IMG/VR virus record: IMGVR_UViG_3300006880_000001 | Span: 1 to 64,000 of that record | DNA: 64,000 nucleotides | Strand: one strand, 5' to 3' | DNA from: a virus | Shown here: in pieces, positions 1 through 7,984 of the stretch | How the letters are laid out: each line of letters begins with the position of its first letter | Position numbering within the stretch: the first letter of the stretch is position 1 | The notes under the pieces: generated by a model | Told to the model about the DNA's origin: nothing | The model's input: the letters and a program-made list of their open reading frames with translations, nothing else | Databases searched by the model: none | Translations under genes and position numbers: made by a program

Positions 1-275
1 GGCATCATCGGCATCGGCGACTGGTTGACGGTCGCGGTGGCCCCCGCCGCGACCGGGACCGTCGGGTTCGGGATGGACGTTCCGCCCTGGGCCACCTGCG
101 TCGTCTGGGCGGCCTGCGCGGCTGCAACCGCACGCGAGACCATGTTCAGGCCGAACTGGGTGAAGAGCCCGGCGCTCTGGGTGCCTGGCTGCACCGGAGG
201 GGTGGTCGGGGTCCCGCTCGTGACGATGGGTTGGCCAGCGGCGGGAGCCGGCCCGGACGGGATCCAGAAGGGCAT
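1..275 (-). CDS. Partial virion-like protein (N-terminal part, runs off left edge)
   Basis: An open frame starts at ATG 275 and stays open to the window edge (91 codons). It begins MPFWIPSGPAPAAGQP and is rich in Pro, Ala, Thr and Gln. The start is supported by an extended -10 (TGG then TATGCT, 282-287) ending 6 nt before the ATG, the same leaderless arrangement seen at many other genes here. Composition resembles the Pro/Ala/Thr-rich protein at 63065-63787, so a structural role is possible. No domain recognised. Confidence 0.6.
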   Translation of the reverse strand, partial: MPFWIPSGPAPAAGQPIVTSGTPTTPPVQPGTQSAGLFTQFGLNMVSRAVAAAQAAQTTQVAQGGTSIPNPTVPVAAGATATVNQSPMPMM

Positions 276-323
276 GCGACGAGCATACCATCGGTCGGAC
301 CCGACCGAGAAGCTGGACTTCTC

Positions 324-494
324 CTACGGGTCCCGACGGTCGAAGCGCGGCGAGAAGAACGCCAGGATCGGCAGGATCGGTAGGGGGATCGAAGCTGCGA
401 CCAGGAACGACCCGGTCACGTGGCCGGCGCCGGCGCCGAGGAGAACGGCGACCGCCGCCGACACTGCGAACGCGATCTTACGGTTGGCGGACAC
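324..494 (-). CDS. Small membrane protein, 56 aa
   Basis: A GTG start at 494 is preceded by GGAG six bases upstream. The product (MSANRKIAFAVSAA...) is almost entirely hydrophobic, with two likely membrane segments separated by a Gly/Ala-rich turn and a charged RFDRRDP end. It overlaps the end of the upstream membrane-protein gene by 17 bp, suggesting translational coupling. Function unknown; small virion-membrane or lysis protein are options. Confidence 0.55.
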   Translation of the reverse strand: MSANRKIAFAVSAAVAVLLGAGAGHVTGSFLVAASIPLPILPILAFFSPRFDRRDP

Positions 495-711
495 CGCGAG
501 CTCCGATCCGGCCGAAGAACTGGAGGTACACGCGCCGGCGCTGTTCGGCCTGCGCCGCGCGGAGGAAGGCGAAGCCGCCGCCGACCAGCTCGGCCCCGGT
601 GCCCATCCACCGAACGTGCGGGTCGCGGAGATCCGACAGGCCGTAGATGGCGCCGCCGGCGACGATCAGCCAGGGGAGCCGGTGCCAAAGGGGAGCGAGC
701 CAACGACGCAT
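478..711 (-). CDS. Small membrane protein, 77 aa
   Basis: ATG 711 follows both AGGAAGAG and a GTCAC-N10-TACAGA promoter (719-739). The N-terminus MRRWLAPLWHRLPW leads into one hydrophobic segment, then a Gly/Ala-rich helix and an Arg-rich tail. First gene of a short leftward run with 324-494 and possibly 1-275. No family recognised. Confidence 0.65.
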   Translation of the reverse strand: MRRWLAPLWHRLPWLIVAGGAIYGLSDLRDPHVRWMGTGAELVGGGFAFLRAAQAEQRRRVYLQFFGRIGARGVRQP

Positions 712-718
712 CTCTTCC

Positions 719-739
719 TCTGTATCATGGCCTGGTGAC
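719..739 (-). promoter_or_regulatory. GTCAC-class promoter
   Basis: Reading leftward: GTCAC (739-735), 10 nt, then TACAGA (724-719), 7 nt before ATG 711. Same spacing as at least eleven other sites in this window. Confidence 0.65.
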
Positions 740-757
740 CGCGTACGATGGTCTGCA

Positions 758-1246
758 GTGCAGCCGCGCCTGCTCTTCACCGGTGGCGACGACGCCTTCT
801 CGGTATTGGTCCGAGGGTGGACAGGGAGCTACGCGACGCACGCAGCCATCGTCATCGGCGACCAGGTGCTGCATGCGGTGGGCAAGGGCGTCATCCTGGA
901 GATGCGATCAGCGCTGCGCACGCGCTACGGCTACTACGACGTCGCCGAGCTCGAAGTCCTCCCCGACGTCTCCGAGGGTCTTCGGTTGGCGAGCGCGCAG
1001 GTCGGTCGGCGCTACGACAACCTCGACGTCGCGTCCCGACTCCTCTTCGTCGCGCTGCGCGGCCTCCTGCCCTGGACTGCGCGCCGCGCTGTCAACACGC
1101 CGGGCGCGTGGACGTGCGCGCGCTTCTGCATGCTCCTCGACCCCATCGGCGATCGCATCCCAGAGTGGCGGCACGTCGACCGGACTTCGGTGACCCCCGT
1201 TGACCTTCTCGCCGTAGCCGGGCCGAGCTTCCGCCGCGTCGGCTAG
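758..1246 (+). CDS. NlpC/P60- or YiiX-like papain-fold hydrolase
   Basis: 162-aa product starting at GTG 758. It carries a permuted papain-like pattern: a His in a hydrophobic strand (residue 28, ATHAAIVIG), then a Cys near the C-terminus in a WTCARFC motif (residue 120). That is the arrangement of lipid/murein-directed cysteine hydrolases of the NlpC/P60 superfamily (YiiX, YebB type). A cell-wall amidase or peptidase role at entry or lysis is plausible. The -10-like TACGAT ends 8 nt before the GTG. Converges with and overlaps 1243-1458 by 4 bp. Confidence 0.6.
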   Translation: MQPRLLFTGGDDAFSVLVRGWTGSYATHAAIVIGDQVLHAVGKGVILEMRSALRTRYGYYDVAELEVLPDVSEGLRLASAQVGRRYDNLDVASRLLFVALRGLLPWTARRAVNTPGAWTCARFCMLLDPIGDRIPEWRHVDRTSVTPVDLLAVAGPSFRRVG

Positions 1247-1458
1247 AGGCGATAGCGGCAGTGGTACTTGCGGAACATCTCGCGCTTCCCCTGCTCCTTG
1301 CCGAAGGTGGCTCCGACGAAGAGCCCGACGATGAAGCCGGCGCCGAGCGGGATCAGCATGAGGCGGGACACCGACCCCAGGCTGGGCAGCGGGATCAGCG
1401 GCGCGCCGGGGTCCGCCAGAGTCGGACGATGGCCGTCGAGGGTGATGACGCTGGGCAC
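1243..1458 (-). CDS. Small membrane protein with MPSVITLDG leader, 71 aa
   Basis: GTG start at 1458 with TACGCT 8 nt upstream (1467-1472). After the N-terminal MPSVITLDG and a Pro-rich stretch comes one clear membrane segment (LMLIPLGAGFIVGLFVGATF) and a basic tail. The first nine residues are identical to those of the otherwise unrelated protein at 62856-63065, which suggests a shared targeting or processing signal. Confidence 0.65.
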   Translation of the reverse strand: MPSVITLDGHRPTLADPGAPLIPLPSLGSVSRLMLIPLGAGFIVGLFVGATFGKEQGKREMFRKYHCRYRL

Positions 1459-1490
1459 CGACTACGAGCGTACCCGATCTGGAGCGCGGG

Positions 1491-2387
1491 TCACAGTAGC
1501 CCGGCGCGGGTGAACAACGGCCGCAGGACGGCGTCGACCGCCGCGGCGACGGCCTTTGCGGTGGCTTCGTTCCCGTGCTCGAGGTCGGAGAAGGTGTGGG
1601 GGTCCAGCCACTTCCGCAGCGTGTCACGGAAGGCGTGGGGGCTGACGTTGGGCAGGTCGGCGCCGGCGCGCGCGCGGTCGCGGACGACCATCCAGATCCC
1701 CCAGGTCGACAGGCCTGCGCCGAGGTGCGCCTGGCGCCCGCCGAGCTCGGGGATGATCCGGCGCAGGAACGGGCCGGTCAGCCGCTCCGCGCGCAGCAGG
1801 TCCCGGTAGGGCCGCATGACGTCGACCGCCGACGGAGCGAGGGGGATCCACAGCGTCCCGATCTGCACGCTGTGGACGCCACGGCGTTGGCGGAAGCCGG
1901 CCGATCGGATCTCGGCGACCCCCGATCGCCGCGCGCCCGTCGCGAGGAGGAGGGTCAGGAGCGCGACGTTGCGGTGATGCTCCGGGTGTGGTTGGGCGGG
2001 CAGCGCCGCACCGAGGATCGCCACCACCTGCTCGGGGGTGAGCACCCGCTCGCGGATCGGTGGGGGCCGATGGTCGATGACGATGCCGTCGGTGAAGTCG
2101 ACGCCGCGGTGACGCTGTGCCCACCCCCGCGCTGCGTACTGGACCCCCATCATCATCTTGGCCGCGGTGTTCGGCCGGACGCGGTCCAGGAGCTGCGTGT
2201 AGTAGCTCTGCGCGCGCTCCTTCGTCCAGTCCTGCGGGTTGCCGCCGACGGAGCGGCAGAAGTCGGTGACGGCCTTGAGGTAGAGATCCTTGGTCGCCGG
2301 CGCCAGCTGTTGACTGGCGCGGATGGTGCGATGGAGATCGGTTGCGGGCGGGTCCGAGGGCACGTTCAGCGAGGCTATCACGCCCAC
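1491..2387 (-). CDS. Tyrosine recombinase-like protein without catalytic tyrosine
   Basis: 298 aa with the phage-integrase fold pattern: an N-terminal SAM-like DNA-binding half (about 1-105), then a catalytic-domain half with the first Arg in TGARRSGV (near 153), the box II HAFR (His251, Arg254) and the later His271. The residue nine positions after His271, where the nucleophilic Tyr belongs, is Val280, and the beta-hairpin Lys is not visible. The ORF ends normally after 298 codons, so this is not simple truncation. Likely a non-catalytic DNA-binding relative or decaying integrase. Start assigned at GTG 2387; a GTG two codons later is equally possible. Confidence 0.7.
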   Translation of the reverse strand: MGVIASLNVPSDPPATDLHRTIRASQQLAPATKDLYLKAVTDFCRSVGGNPQDWTKERAQSYYTQLLDRVRPNTAAKMMMGVQYAARGWAQRHRGVDFTDGIVIDHRPPPIRERVLTPEQVVAILGAALPAQPHPEHHRNVALLTLLLATGARRSGVAEIRSAGFRQRRGVHSVQIGTLWIPLAPSAVDVMRPYRDLLRAERLTGPFLRRIIPELGGRQAHLGAGLSTWGIWMVVRDRARAGADLPNVSPHAFRDTLRKWLDPHTFSDLEHGNEATAKAVAAAVDAVLRPLFTRAGLL

Positions 2388-2411
2388 GGGTAGGCCGGGG
2401 CGAAATCAGGC

Positions 2412-3596
2412 TTACCGACTGGCGCGGAGGAGCAGGATCGCCAACCCACCGACGAGTACGACACCGCCGAAGATGGCCGGGGGTGTTCGGTACCACGGCG
2501 GGGTCGGTGTCGGTGGGGGCTGGTCGGGTGCAATCGTCACCGGCGCCAGGACTGGCTTGTTGAGCGTGCGGCAGCCCTGGCTCAGGACCGTCGACACGGC
2601 CAGGGTCGAGGCGGCGATGGCCGGATTCGGGGACGACGAGCCCGCCGATACGGCCATCTGGCCTGCGGAGGATTCGTACTGGCGGCAGATGAGGCGTGTG
2701 AGGCGATCGGCCTGGCGTCCGATCCAGTCGACGCTCTCGGTGAACCGCTGCCACGTCGACTTCGGGAGTCGCTGCAGGATGATCGTCGCCGATGTCATCG
2801 AGTTCATGCGTGCGGACACGCCCCAGGTGAAGTCCTGGTTCTCGAACTCGACGGGCTCGGCGCAGACCGGTTGGCCATCGGGCCAGTCCCCTCCGGGGCA
2901 TGCCCGACACCATTGGCCGCATGCCCATAGGGTGTAGATGTCCTTGACGGGCACCTTGCCGCCGAAGACATCGGGCGAGAGGTAGTAGCCGCCCCGCGCC
3001 ATGAAGCGTCCGACGCCGCCCGGCTTCGACAGCTCGTCGGCCGTGGGTTGGGGCTGGGCGGTGAAGCCCTTGTAGCGGAGGACGAACTTGCCCGGGAACG
3101 CCTTCAGGAACTCGTTCAGCGACAGCGTCTGGTAGGTCTTCGGTGTGGGGATGCTCGCCGCGGTGGTGCCCGGGATCTGGGCGGGGCGCGCGGTGATGCC
3201 ACCCGGCCCGGCGGGGATCTGGCGGTTCGCTGCGGCCGCGAAGAGGCGCCTCGACACATCGGCCCAGGCGTAGCCGAGCTGCCGGAACTGGTCTGGGTGG
3301 AGCGTGAACGTGCGCTCGATCGGCTTGTTGAGGTCCTTGCCCCGGAAGTCGAACACCGTGAACAGGAACGGCGGTGCCGCGGTCGCGCCCTTGCCGAAGT
3401 AGATCTGGATCGTCGCGGGCGGGAACCGCGCGTAGTAGCCGTAGTTCTGGTACTGGCCCTTGGCCAGCGCCGCGCAGTCCACGCTGCCGCAGTTGGGCAG
3501 CCGCGTGGCGACGTCGCGCATCTCGGCGAGCTGCCGCAGGAAGGCAGCCCGGTCCTCGGCCGAGACCGGCTGCCCGAGACCAGAGAGGTTCACCAT
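2412..3596 (-). CDS. Large C-terminally membrane-anchored protein, 394 aa
   Basis: ATG 3596 lies 6 nt after a TACAAT -10 (3603-3608). The body is soluble and Cys-containing (a cluster around WACGQWCRACPGG), followed by a Pro-rich linker and one C-terminal membrane helix ending LLLRASR. C-terminal helix plus short basic tail recurs in several proteins of this window (46625, 47316, 63914), consistent with virion-membrane or envelope anchoring. No family recognised. Confidence 0.65.
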   Translation of the reverse strand: MVNLSGLGQPVSAEDRAAFLRQLAEMRDVATRLPNCGSVDCAALAKGQYQNYGYYARFPPATIQIYFGKGATAAPPFLFTVFDFRGKDLNKPIERTFTLHPDQFRQLGYAWADVSRRLFAAAANRQIPAGPGGITARPAQIPGTTAASIPTPKTYQTLSLNEFLKAFPGKFVLRYKGFTAQPQPTADELSKPGGVGRFMARGGYYLSPDVFGGKVPVKDIYTLWACGQWCRACPGGDWPDGQPVCAEPVEFENQDFTWGVSARMNSMTSATIILQRLPKSTWQRFTESVDWIGRQADRLTRLICRQYESSAGQMAVSAGSSSPNPAIAASTLAVSTVLSQGCRTLNKPVLAPVTIAPDQPPPTPTPPWYRTPPAIFGGVVLVGGLAILLLRASR

Positions 3597-3628
3597 GGGG
3601 TGATTGTAGACCACACCACCCCGCCACC

Positions 3629-4042
3629 CTACGGCTTCCAGCCCTTCGGGGGCTTCCAGCCGGCGGCCTTCGCCTGAATGGCCCAGGCCGGCCAGGCCTT
3701 GCCGTTCTCAGCCTCCGACACGGCGGCCTGGATGGCGGCTTTGGCGATCTTGAGGGCCCGCGCCGCGGCGGTATGCGTCTCCCAGTACAGCCCGATGCGG
3801 TCGTGGTTGGCGCCCTTCGTCGCTGCCGCGGCAGTCGACGCGGCAACATGCTCCAGCGAGCCCCGGGCGTCTTCGGCGTCGGGCTCCTCGCGGTAGTGTT
3901 TGATGGCCTTCGCGAGCGCGTCCGCACGGAAGTCACTCGGGTCTTGACCGAGGCAGCCACCGATGTCGTCTTCCGCCTCCAGGTACCACGAGAGGCGGAA
4001 GGCGTGGCGGTCGCTGTCGTCGACGACGAGGTGATCCGCCAC
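3629..4042 (-). CDS. Hypothetical helical protein, 137 aa
   Basis: GTG start at 4042, three bases after the upstream stop, third gene of the integrase operon. Acidic N-terminal half, Ala-rich helices in the middle and a Trp/Pro/Lys-rich end (GWKPPKGWKP). No recognisable domain. An excisionase or integrase accessory role can only be guessed from position. Confidence 0.55.
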   Translation of the reverse strand: MADHLVVDDSDRHAFRLSWYLEAEDDIGGCLGQDPSDFRADALAKAIKHYREEPDAEDARGSLEHVAASTAAAATKGANHDRIGLYWETHTAAARALKIAKAAIQAAVSEAENGKAWPAWAIQAKAAGWKPPKGWKP

Positions 4043-4045
4043 GGC

Positions 4046-4648
4046 CTACTCCAAGTCGCAGGGGAAGGTACCCTGGCAGGGCAGGGCTGCCGCCTTCTGG
4101 CGCTCGCGGTCCTCGGCAGCGATGCGCTCGCGCGCCTGCGCAAGTCGAACCGGGTCCTTCACCTGTTGCGTCCATATCACGCTCAGGCGCTCCCGTTCGG
4201 CTGGGGTCAGCGGCGGAAGCCGCCCGTCCGTCGACGACGGTACGCCCCACTCTCTCCGGGCGAGTTCGTCGGCCCGCCGAGCCATCAGGAGCTCGCCGTC
4301 CGAACGCCCTGCGGGGGTGCTGCTCTCACGGGGGACCTTGCGAGGTTCCGCCAAATCCTCGATCGGAACCACGATGACGACCCTGACGTCGTCCAACACC
4401 GTGAGGGTGGGCTTGGTGCCGGAATAGGGACAGACGCGGAACCAGTCGACGGTTCTTCGTTGTACGCAGGCCAGCGCGGTGTGGACCAAATTCGGGAGGT
4501 CGCCGCCGTGACCTCTGCCGAAGCAGCGTGACCGCCGCATCCCAGGACGCCAATGCGCGGCGGGAATGACGGCATAGCGTACGTCGTGGGCGAGGGTGAG
4601 GGGCGTGACGGCTATTGGCGTCCGGTCGTTGGCGAGGTCGAAGTTCAT
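4046..4648 (-). CDS. Hypothetical protein in integrase operon, 200 aa
   Basis: ATG 4648 overlaps the integrase stop by 4 bp, so it is translationally coupled to the integrase. Mixed alpha/beta N-terminal half followed by a charged helical C-terminal half with many Arg and Glu residues. No family recognised. Confidence 0.6.
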   Translation of the reverse strand: MNFDLANDRTPIAVTPLTLAHDVRYAVIPAAHWRPGMRRSRCFGRGHGGDLPNLVHTALACVQRRTVDWFRVCPYSGTKPTLTVLDDVRVVIVVPIEDLAEPRKVPRESSTPAGRSDGELLMARRADELARREWGVPSSTDGRLPPLTPAERERLSVIWTQQVKDPVRLAQARERIAAEDRERQKAAALPCQGTFPCDLE

Positions 4649-5520
4649 TTCGTCTCCTTGCGTCGACGCGCCGTGATGACTTCGGCGACATCGCCGCCGC
4701 GTGCGTGGCGGTCGTAGCGTTGGGTGGTCTTCGGGTCCCGGTGATGGACGGCGCCCTGGACCTGGCGGTCCGGCAGGCCAGCGTCGTAGGCCTCGGTGAT
4801 GAAGGCGACGCGGAAGCAGTGCGGATGGAAGCGATGGCCGACGGCGGCGGCGTAGCGGCTGACGATCTTGTTGATCGTGCCTTCGTGCATGGATGCGTCT
4901 TGGGGGCCCCGCGCCGGGAAGAGAAACGTCGACGGGGGCGCCACCGCCAGCCAGGCCTGGACCGCGGCGAGGGTGACGGCGGGCAGCGCCGCGACTTCCG
5001 TCCGCCCACCCTTGACCGTCACGGTCAGTTGGTTGCCTTGGAGGTGGCGGCGGCGGGCGGTGGCGATCGAGGCTCGCCGCAGGCCAACGTCGTAGAGGAG
5101 GCGCAGGATCGCGGTGTCGCGTGGCGAGCGCTCCGCCGCGGCGATCATCGCCACCGCGACCTCGTTGGGGATGATCTCCGTGGTGCCGGTCGTGGACGCC
5201 TCGGGCCGTGGCAACACCTTCGCGAAGAAGGGGTTGGCCGTGACCACCCCGGTGCGGAACAGGATGTCGTAGATCGACGCCAGCACCGCCAGCATGCGGC
5301 GGACGCTCGAGGGGGCGTAGGTGGTGATGAGGCCGTCACGGTACAGACGTGCCTGCGCCAGGGTCGCGAACCGCGGATCGACCCGATAGTGATCGCAGAA
5401 CGTGCGCCACTTCTGGAGATCGGATCGATAGACCTCCTGCGTCTTCGGGGATCGCCGCGTGCGGATGAACTCCTCGGCGGCGTCATCGAAGACGGATCGG
5501 GGGCGGTGGACGAGCTCCAT
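4645..5520 (-). CDS. Tyrosine integrase
   Basis: 291-aa phage-type site-specific recombinase. It has an N-terminal core-binding domain (about residues 10-105) and a catalytic domain with the set Arg148 (GLRRAS), Lys170 (VKGGR), His234-x-x-Arg237 (HCFR), His260 and nucleophile Tyr269 (TTQRYDR). Length and motif spacing are normal. It heads a leftward operon with 4046-4648 and 3629-4042, behind a consensus sigma70 promoter and a 20-bp palindrome. Expected to integrate or excise the element; no attachment site was identified. Confidence 0.9.
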   Translation of the reverse strand: MELVHRPRSVFDDAAEEFIRTRRSPKTQEVYRSDLQKWRTFCDHYRVDPRFATLAQARLYRDGLITTYAPSSVRRMLAVLASIYDILFRTGVVTANPFFAKVLPRPEASTTGTTEIIPNEVAVAMIAAAERSPRDTAILRLLYDVGLRRASIATARRRHLQGNQLTVTVKGGRTEVAALPAVTLAAVQAWLAVAPPSTFLFPARGPQDASMHEGTINKIVSRYAAAVGHRFHPHCFRVAFITEAYDAGLPDRQVQGAVHHRDPKTTQRYDRHARGGDVAEVITARRRKETK

Positions 5521-5527
5521 GGCGTGG

Positions 5528-5565
5528 CTATTATATCGGCCTAGGGTTGCCTGTCAATATAATAG
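5528..5565 (-). promoter_or_regulatory. Integrase promoter (sigma70 consensus) within inverted repeat
   Basis: Leftward TTGACA (5555-5550), 16-nt spacer, TATAAT (5533-5528) just upstream of the integrase ATG at 5520. The region is AT-rich against a GC-rich background and bounded by a 9-bp inverted repeat, CTATTATAT (5528-5536) and ATATAATAG (5557-5565). It differs completely from the other promoter types in the window, so the integrase is probably read by the host housekeeping polymerase. Confidence 0.7.
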
Positions 5566-5575
5566 CGAACTTGGC

Positions 5576-5595
5576 TGTTTACACTAGTGTAAACA
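5576..5595. promoter_or_regulatory. Perfect 20-bp palindrome, probable operator
   Basis: TGTTTACACTAGTGTAAACA reads identically on both strands. It lies 20 bp upstream of the integrase -35 and just after the stop of 5601-5849. Length, symmetry and position fit a dimeric repressor or activator site controlling integrase expression. Confidence 0.65.
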
Positions 5596-5600
5596 AGGGG

Positions 5601-5849
5601 TTACGGTTCCTGGCCGAGCCGAGCCCGCAACACGTCGGCGCAGCGACGACACGCCCGCGTGATCGTCAGGTTGACGACCGGGGTGAGGTCCCAGCCGTAG
5701 GGTGGTCGTACGTGGCCGCAGAGGGACGGCGTGTCGACGCCACCACTCAGCTTCTTGCCCGCGGGGGTCAGCTCGCGGATGTGCCACGGCGACGATCCCG
5801 ACGCCGTCACGGCTTCACAGAAGGCGTAGTCGTCGATCGTGGCCATCAC
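5601..5849 (-). CDS. Small putative zinc-binding protein, 82 aa
   Basis: ATG 5849 overlaps the end of the upstream gene. Two cysteine/histidine groups (SLCGH and ACRRCADVL) could form a small metal site. Last gene of the long leftward run; the integrase control region follows. Function unknown. Confidence 0.55.
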   Translation of the reverse strand: MMATIDDYAFCEAVTASGSSPWHIRELTPAGKKLSGGVDTPSLCGHVRPPYGWDLTPVVNLTITRACRRCADVLRARLGQEP

Positions 5850-6202
5850 CGCCCCTGGGCGAAGGTCGCGATGCGCTTCTCCGCTTCACGGCGGTGAAGC
5901 GCATGCCAGTCCTCGAACTTCTTGTGGTGTGTGCAGACGGCTGCGGCGAGCGCGAACAGCGCCTCCGGGAGAGTGCGGCCCTCCGCGTGGATCACGGTGT
6001 CGTCACCGCAGACGGTGGTCGAGACGGTGTAGCCCCAGGTCTTGCCGTACTCGCGCGCGCCGGCCACGGTCCACTGCTCCACGGTCCACTGCTCGCGCAT
6101 GTAGCCGATCGTCACGCGAAGCGTGTCCTGGGACCAGCCGGTGACGCCAGCGAGGAGCTGCATCAACTCCTCGACGGTGGCAGTTGTCTTCGGAGTTTCC
6201 AC
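5846..6202 (-). CDS. Hypothetical protein, 118 aa
   Basis: GTG start at 6202 (VETPKTTATVEELMQLL) directly after the upstream stop. N-terminal helices, a central beta-rich part (GKTWGYTVSTTVCGDDTVI), then a helix with His/Lys/Glu. No recognised family; coupled to both neighbours. Confidence 0.55.
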   Translation of the reverse strand: METPKTTATVEELMQLLAGVTGWSQDTLRVTIGYMREQWTVEQWTVAGAREYGKTWGYTVSTTVCGDDTVIHAEGRTLPEALFALAAAVCTHHKKFEDWHALHRREAEKRIATFAQGR

Positions 6203-6204
6203 GG

Positions 6205-6891
6205 TCAGGCCTTCTTCCTCAGCAGGAGGAACGAGGCCAGGAACGGCTGGATGCCCTCCTGGCCGATGTCCACCACGCGTTCGATGACGACGTAGTCGAG
6301 CTTGGAGAGGTACACCGCCTCCTCGTCGCCGACCTGGATCTCGGTCTTCCCGGCAGCGAGCCCTTCCTCGATCAGCTGTGGAAGCGTCTCCCGGCACCAC
6401 TTCTCGGCACTGCGCCAGCGGGCGAGGGTGCGTTCGTCCTCCTCGAACTTGGCCTTGGCCTTGGCCTCCGCCTCGGCCACTTCGACCTTCCGCCGCGCGT
6501 CGTGTCCGCGCTGGAACGCTGCCTCCAGAATGTCCTTGGTGTCCTTGGCGTCTGTCGTCACGGATCCTCCTCGCGGATGTCGAGCGGGGCAATGCCGTCC
6601 GCTCTTGTGGGGTTCGCCATCTCGGAGCTGGGGGCAGTTCGCCCAGGAGCACTCGCCGTCGCTGTTGCGGCCGGCGGCGTGGCAGCGGAGCCGTGCCGGG
6701 ACCGAGAAGTGCTTGCCGAGAAGGTCAGGTGGCAGCGGAGGCGGCAGGAGGCCGATCTCGCGCTTGGCCGCCTGCAGCTCGTCGTTCACCGCCTTGTCGA
6801 CGGCGTCCATCGCGGCGTCGAGCTCCCGCTTCGCGGCCTGGTAGCGCGCTCGCGCTGCCTCGAGACGCTGTAGGGCCTCCGCGTGGGTCAT
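6205..6891 (-). CDS. Coiled-coil / Cys-rich / helical hypothetical protein, 228 aa
   Basis: ATG 6891 follows GAGGG. The first 50 residues form a strong heptad-like helix (Ala/Arg/Glu/Lys), the middle has a Cys/His cluster (GECSWANCPQL, GRHCPARH), and the rest is helical with Lys/Glu repeats. An internal GTG at 6561 has a very good Shine-Dalgarno (GGAGGATCC), so a separate 118-aa product from that start is likely, either as a nested product or as the real second gene. Confidence 0.5.
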   Translation of the reverse strand: MTHAEALQRLEAARARYQAAKRELDAAMDAVDKAVNDELQAAKREIGLLPPPLPPDLLGKHFSVPARLRCHAAGRNSDGECSWANCPQLRDGEPHKSGRHCPARHPRGGSVTTDAKDTKDILEAAFQRGHDARRKVEVAEAEAKAKAKFEEDERTLARWRSAEKWCRETLPQLIEEGLAAGKTEIQVGDEEAVYLSKLDYVVIERVVDIGQEGIQPFLASFLLLRKKA

Positions 6892-6899
6892 GGGGACCC

Positions 6900-7262
6900 T
6901 CAGGCTGCGTCCGCGGTGTCGGCGACCGCTGCGGCGTCGAGGAGCCGACCGCGCAGCTCCTGCTCGGTGGGCAGTCCCCAACGGACCACCGCGGCTTCCG
7001 CGTCTGCGTACCGCGGCAGGCGGATGCCGTGACCGATGAGGTCGCGACGAACCTCCGCGCTCAGGACCGAGCCGAGGTCTACCAGGTGAACCGGGAGGAG
7101 CTCGCAGGTCTGCACGGCGCAGACGAGGCACGCCCGCTCCTCGCGCTGGATCTGCACGTGCGGCGCTCCCGCGTCGGGGACGTCGACACGGACGGCGGTG
7201 ACGACGCGGTGTGCGTTGGCGCGGTGAGGTTGCGTCTCACCACAGAGGGTGCACTTGAACAC
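6900..7262 (-). CDS. Zinc-ribbon-like protein, 120 aa
   Basis: GTG 7262 preceded by GGAGAC. N-terminal CTLCGETQPHRANAH and a second pair CLVCAVQTC about 45 residues on look like a treble-clef or ribbon metal site. The C-terminal half is helical and ends in an Ala-rich tail. Found in a run of similar small metal-binding genes; target unknown. Confidence 0.6.
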   Translation of the reverse strand: MFKCTLCGETQPHRANAHRVVTAVRVDVPDAGAPHVQIQREERACLVCAVQTCELLPVHLVDLGSVLSAEVRRDLIGHGIRLPRYADAEAAVVRWGLPTEQELRGRLLDAAAVADTADAA

Positions 7263-7264
7263 GA

Positions 7265-7432
7265 TCAGGTCTCCTTGTGTAGGTGGTTGGCGATCCGGCG
7301 TTCGAGCTCGGCGTAGTCGGCCGAGGCGAGAGGCGTGGATACGTCCGATCGGGTCGGTGGCTCCGGTGGGGACACGAGCCGGATCCACTTGCCGTTGGCC
7401 ATGGGGTAGTAGATGGGGAGATTGCGACGCAT
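7265..7432 (-). CDS. Small hypothetical protein, 55 aa
   Basis: ATG 7432 overlaps the stop codon of the upstream gene (TGATG), so it is likely translationally coupled. MRRNLPIYYPMANGKWIRL followed by a Pro-rich and then helical stretch. No family recognised. Confidence 0.5.
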   Translation of the reverse strand: MRRNLPIYYPMANGKWIRLVSPPEPPTRSDVSTPLASADYAELERRIANHLHKET

Positions 7433-7704
7433 CAGCGACGTCCTTTGGCCTTCCGCGGCCGGTAGCGGGTTCGGATGGCACCCATCGGGAGCACGGTGGC
7501 GACGGTGCCGTCTCGGCGGACCCCGAGCCGCATGCCGTTCGGGGCTTCCCAGATCTCGCCGTGGGGCGGTTCGTCCTCGACGAAGCGGGTGCGGGGGAGG
7601 ATCGACTCGAGCTCGCGCTTGGCGTCCGCGTACGTCCAGTTCGGACGCCAACGCTGGAGGTAGCGTCGGATGGCGTGGTCGCTGAGCGCCTTCGGTTGTG
7701 GCAT
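7432..7704 (-). CDS. Hypothetical protein, 90 aa
   Basis: ATG 7704. An N-terminal helix with LSDHAIRRYLQRW, then a beta-rich half (WEAPNGMRLGVRRDGTVATVLP) and a basic tail. The pattern of a His/Arg helix followed by beta strands is reminiscent of small toxin-like folds, but I cannot assign a family. Confidence 0.55.
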   Translation of the reverse strand: MPQPKALSDHAIRRYLQRWRPNWTYADAKRELESILPRTRFVEDEPPHGEIWEAPNGMRLGVRRDGTVATVLPMGAIRTRYRPRKAKGRR

Positions 7705-7708
7705 TGGA

Positions 7709-7984
7709 TCACCGCCACTGCGGGGGCCGGGATCGCTTCACGCGCCGCACGGGGGCTGTCGTGGTTGTCGACGGCATCACCTGGATCTTCAGAACGCCCC
7801 CGCCACCAAGCCCAGGGATGCCAGTCCCCCCGAAGGCGGCGGTCGCAGCGATGTACGTCGCGCCCTTGTACTGGATCGAGGCGAGGCTGTAGGACGCACA
7901 CAGCGGTCCGATGTACTCACGGCCGGCGTCCGTGATCACGATCCGATGTCGGCCCTGGTCGTCGATGCGATGTTCGAACGTCAC
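7709..7984 (-). CDS. Hypothetical protein, 91 aa
   Basis: ATG 7984 overlaps the upstream stop by 4 bp. Beta-rich N-terminal half (RHRIVITDAGREYIGP), a Gly-rich loop and a Thr/Arg-rich tail. No family recognised. Confidence 0.5.
   Translation of the reverse strand: MTFEHRIDDQGRHRIVITDAGREYIGPLCASYSLASIQYKGATYIAATAAFGGTGIPGLGGGGVLKIQVMPSTTTTAPVRRVKRSRPPQWR

Noticed and set aside
25-738. Rightward open frame of 237 codons over the left edge
   Set aside because: Lies antisense to three leftward genes with good starts (275, 494, 711); its protein is low-complexity and unlike any domain.
1624-4143. Leftward open frame of 839 codons
   Set aside because: A GC-rich shadow frame across the recombinase and the membrane-anchored protein; Arg/Pro-rich with no domain, and no promoter or ribosome site.
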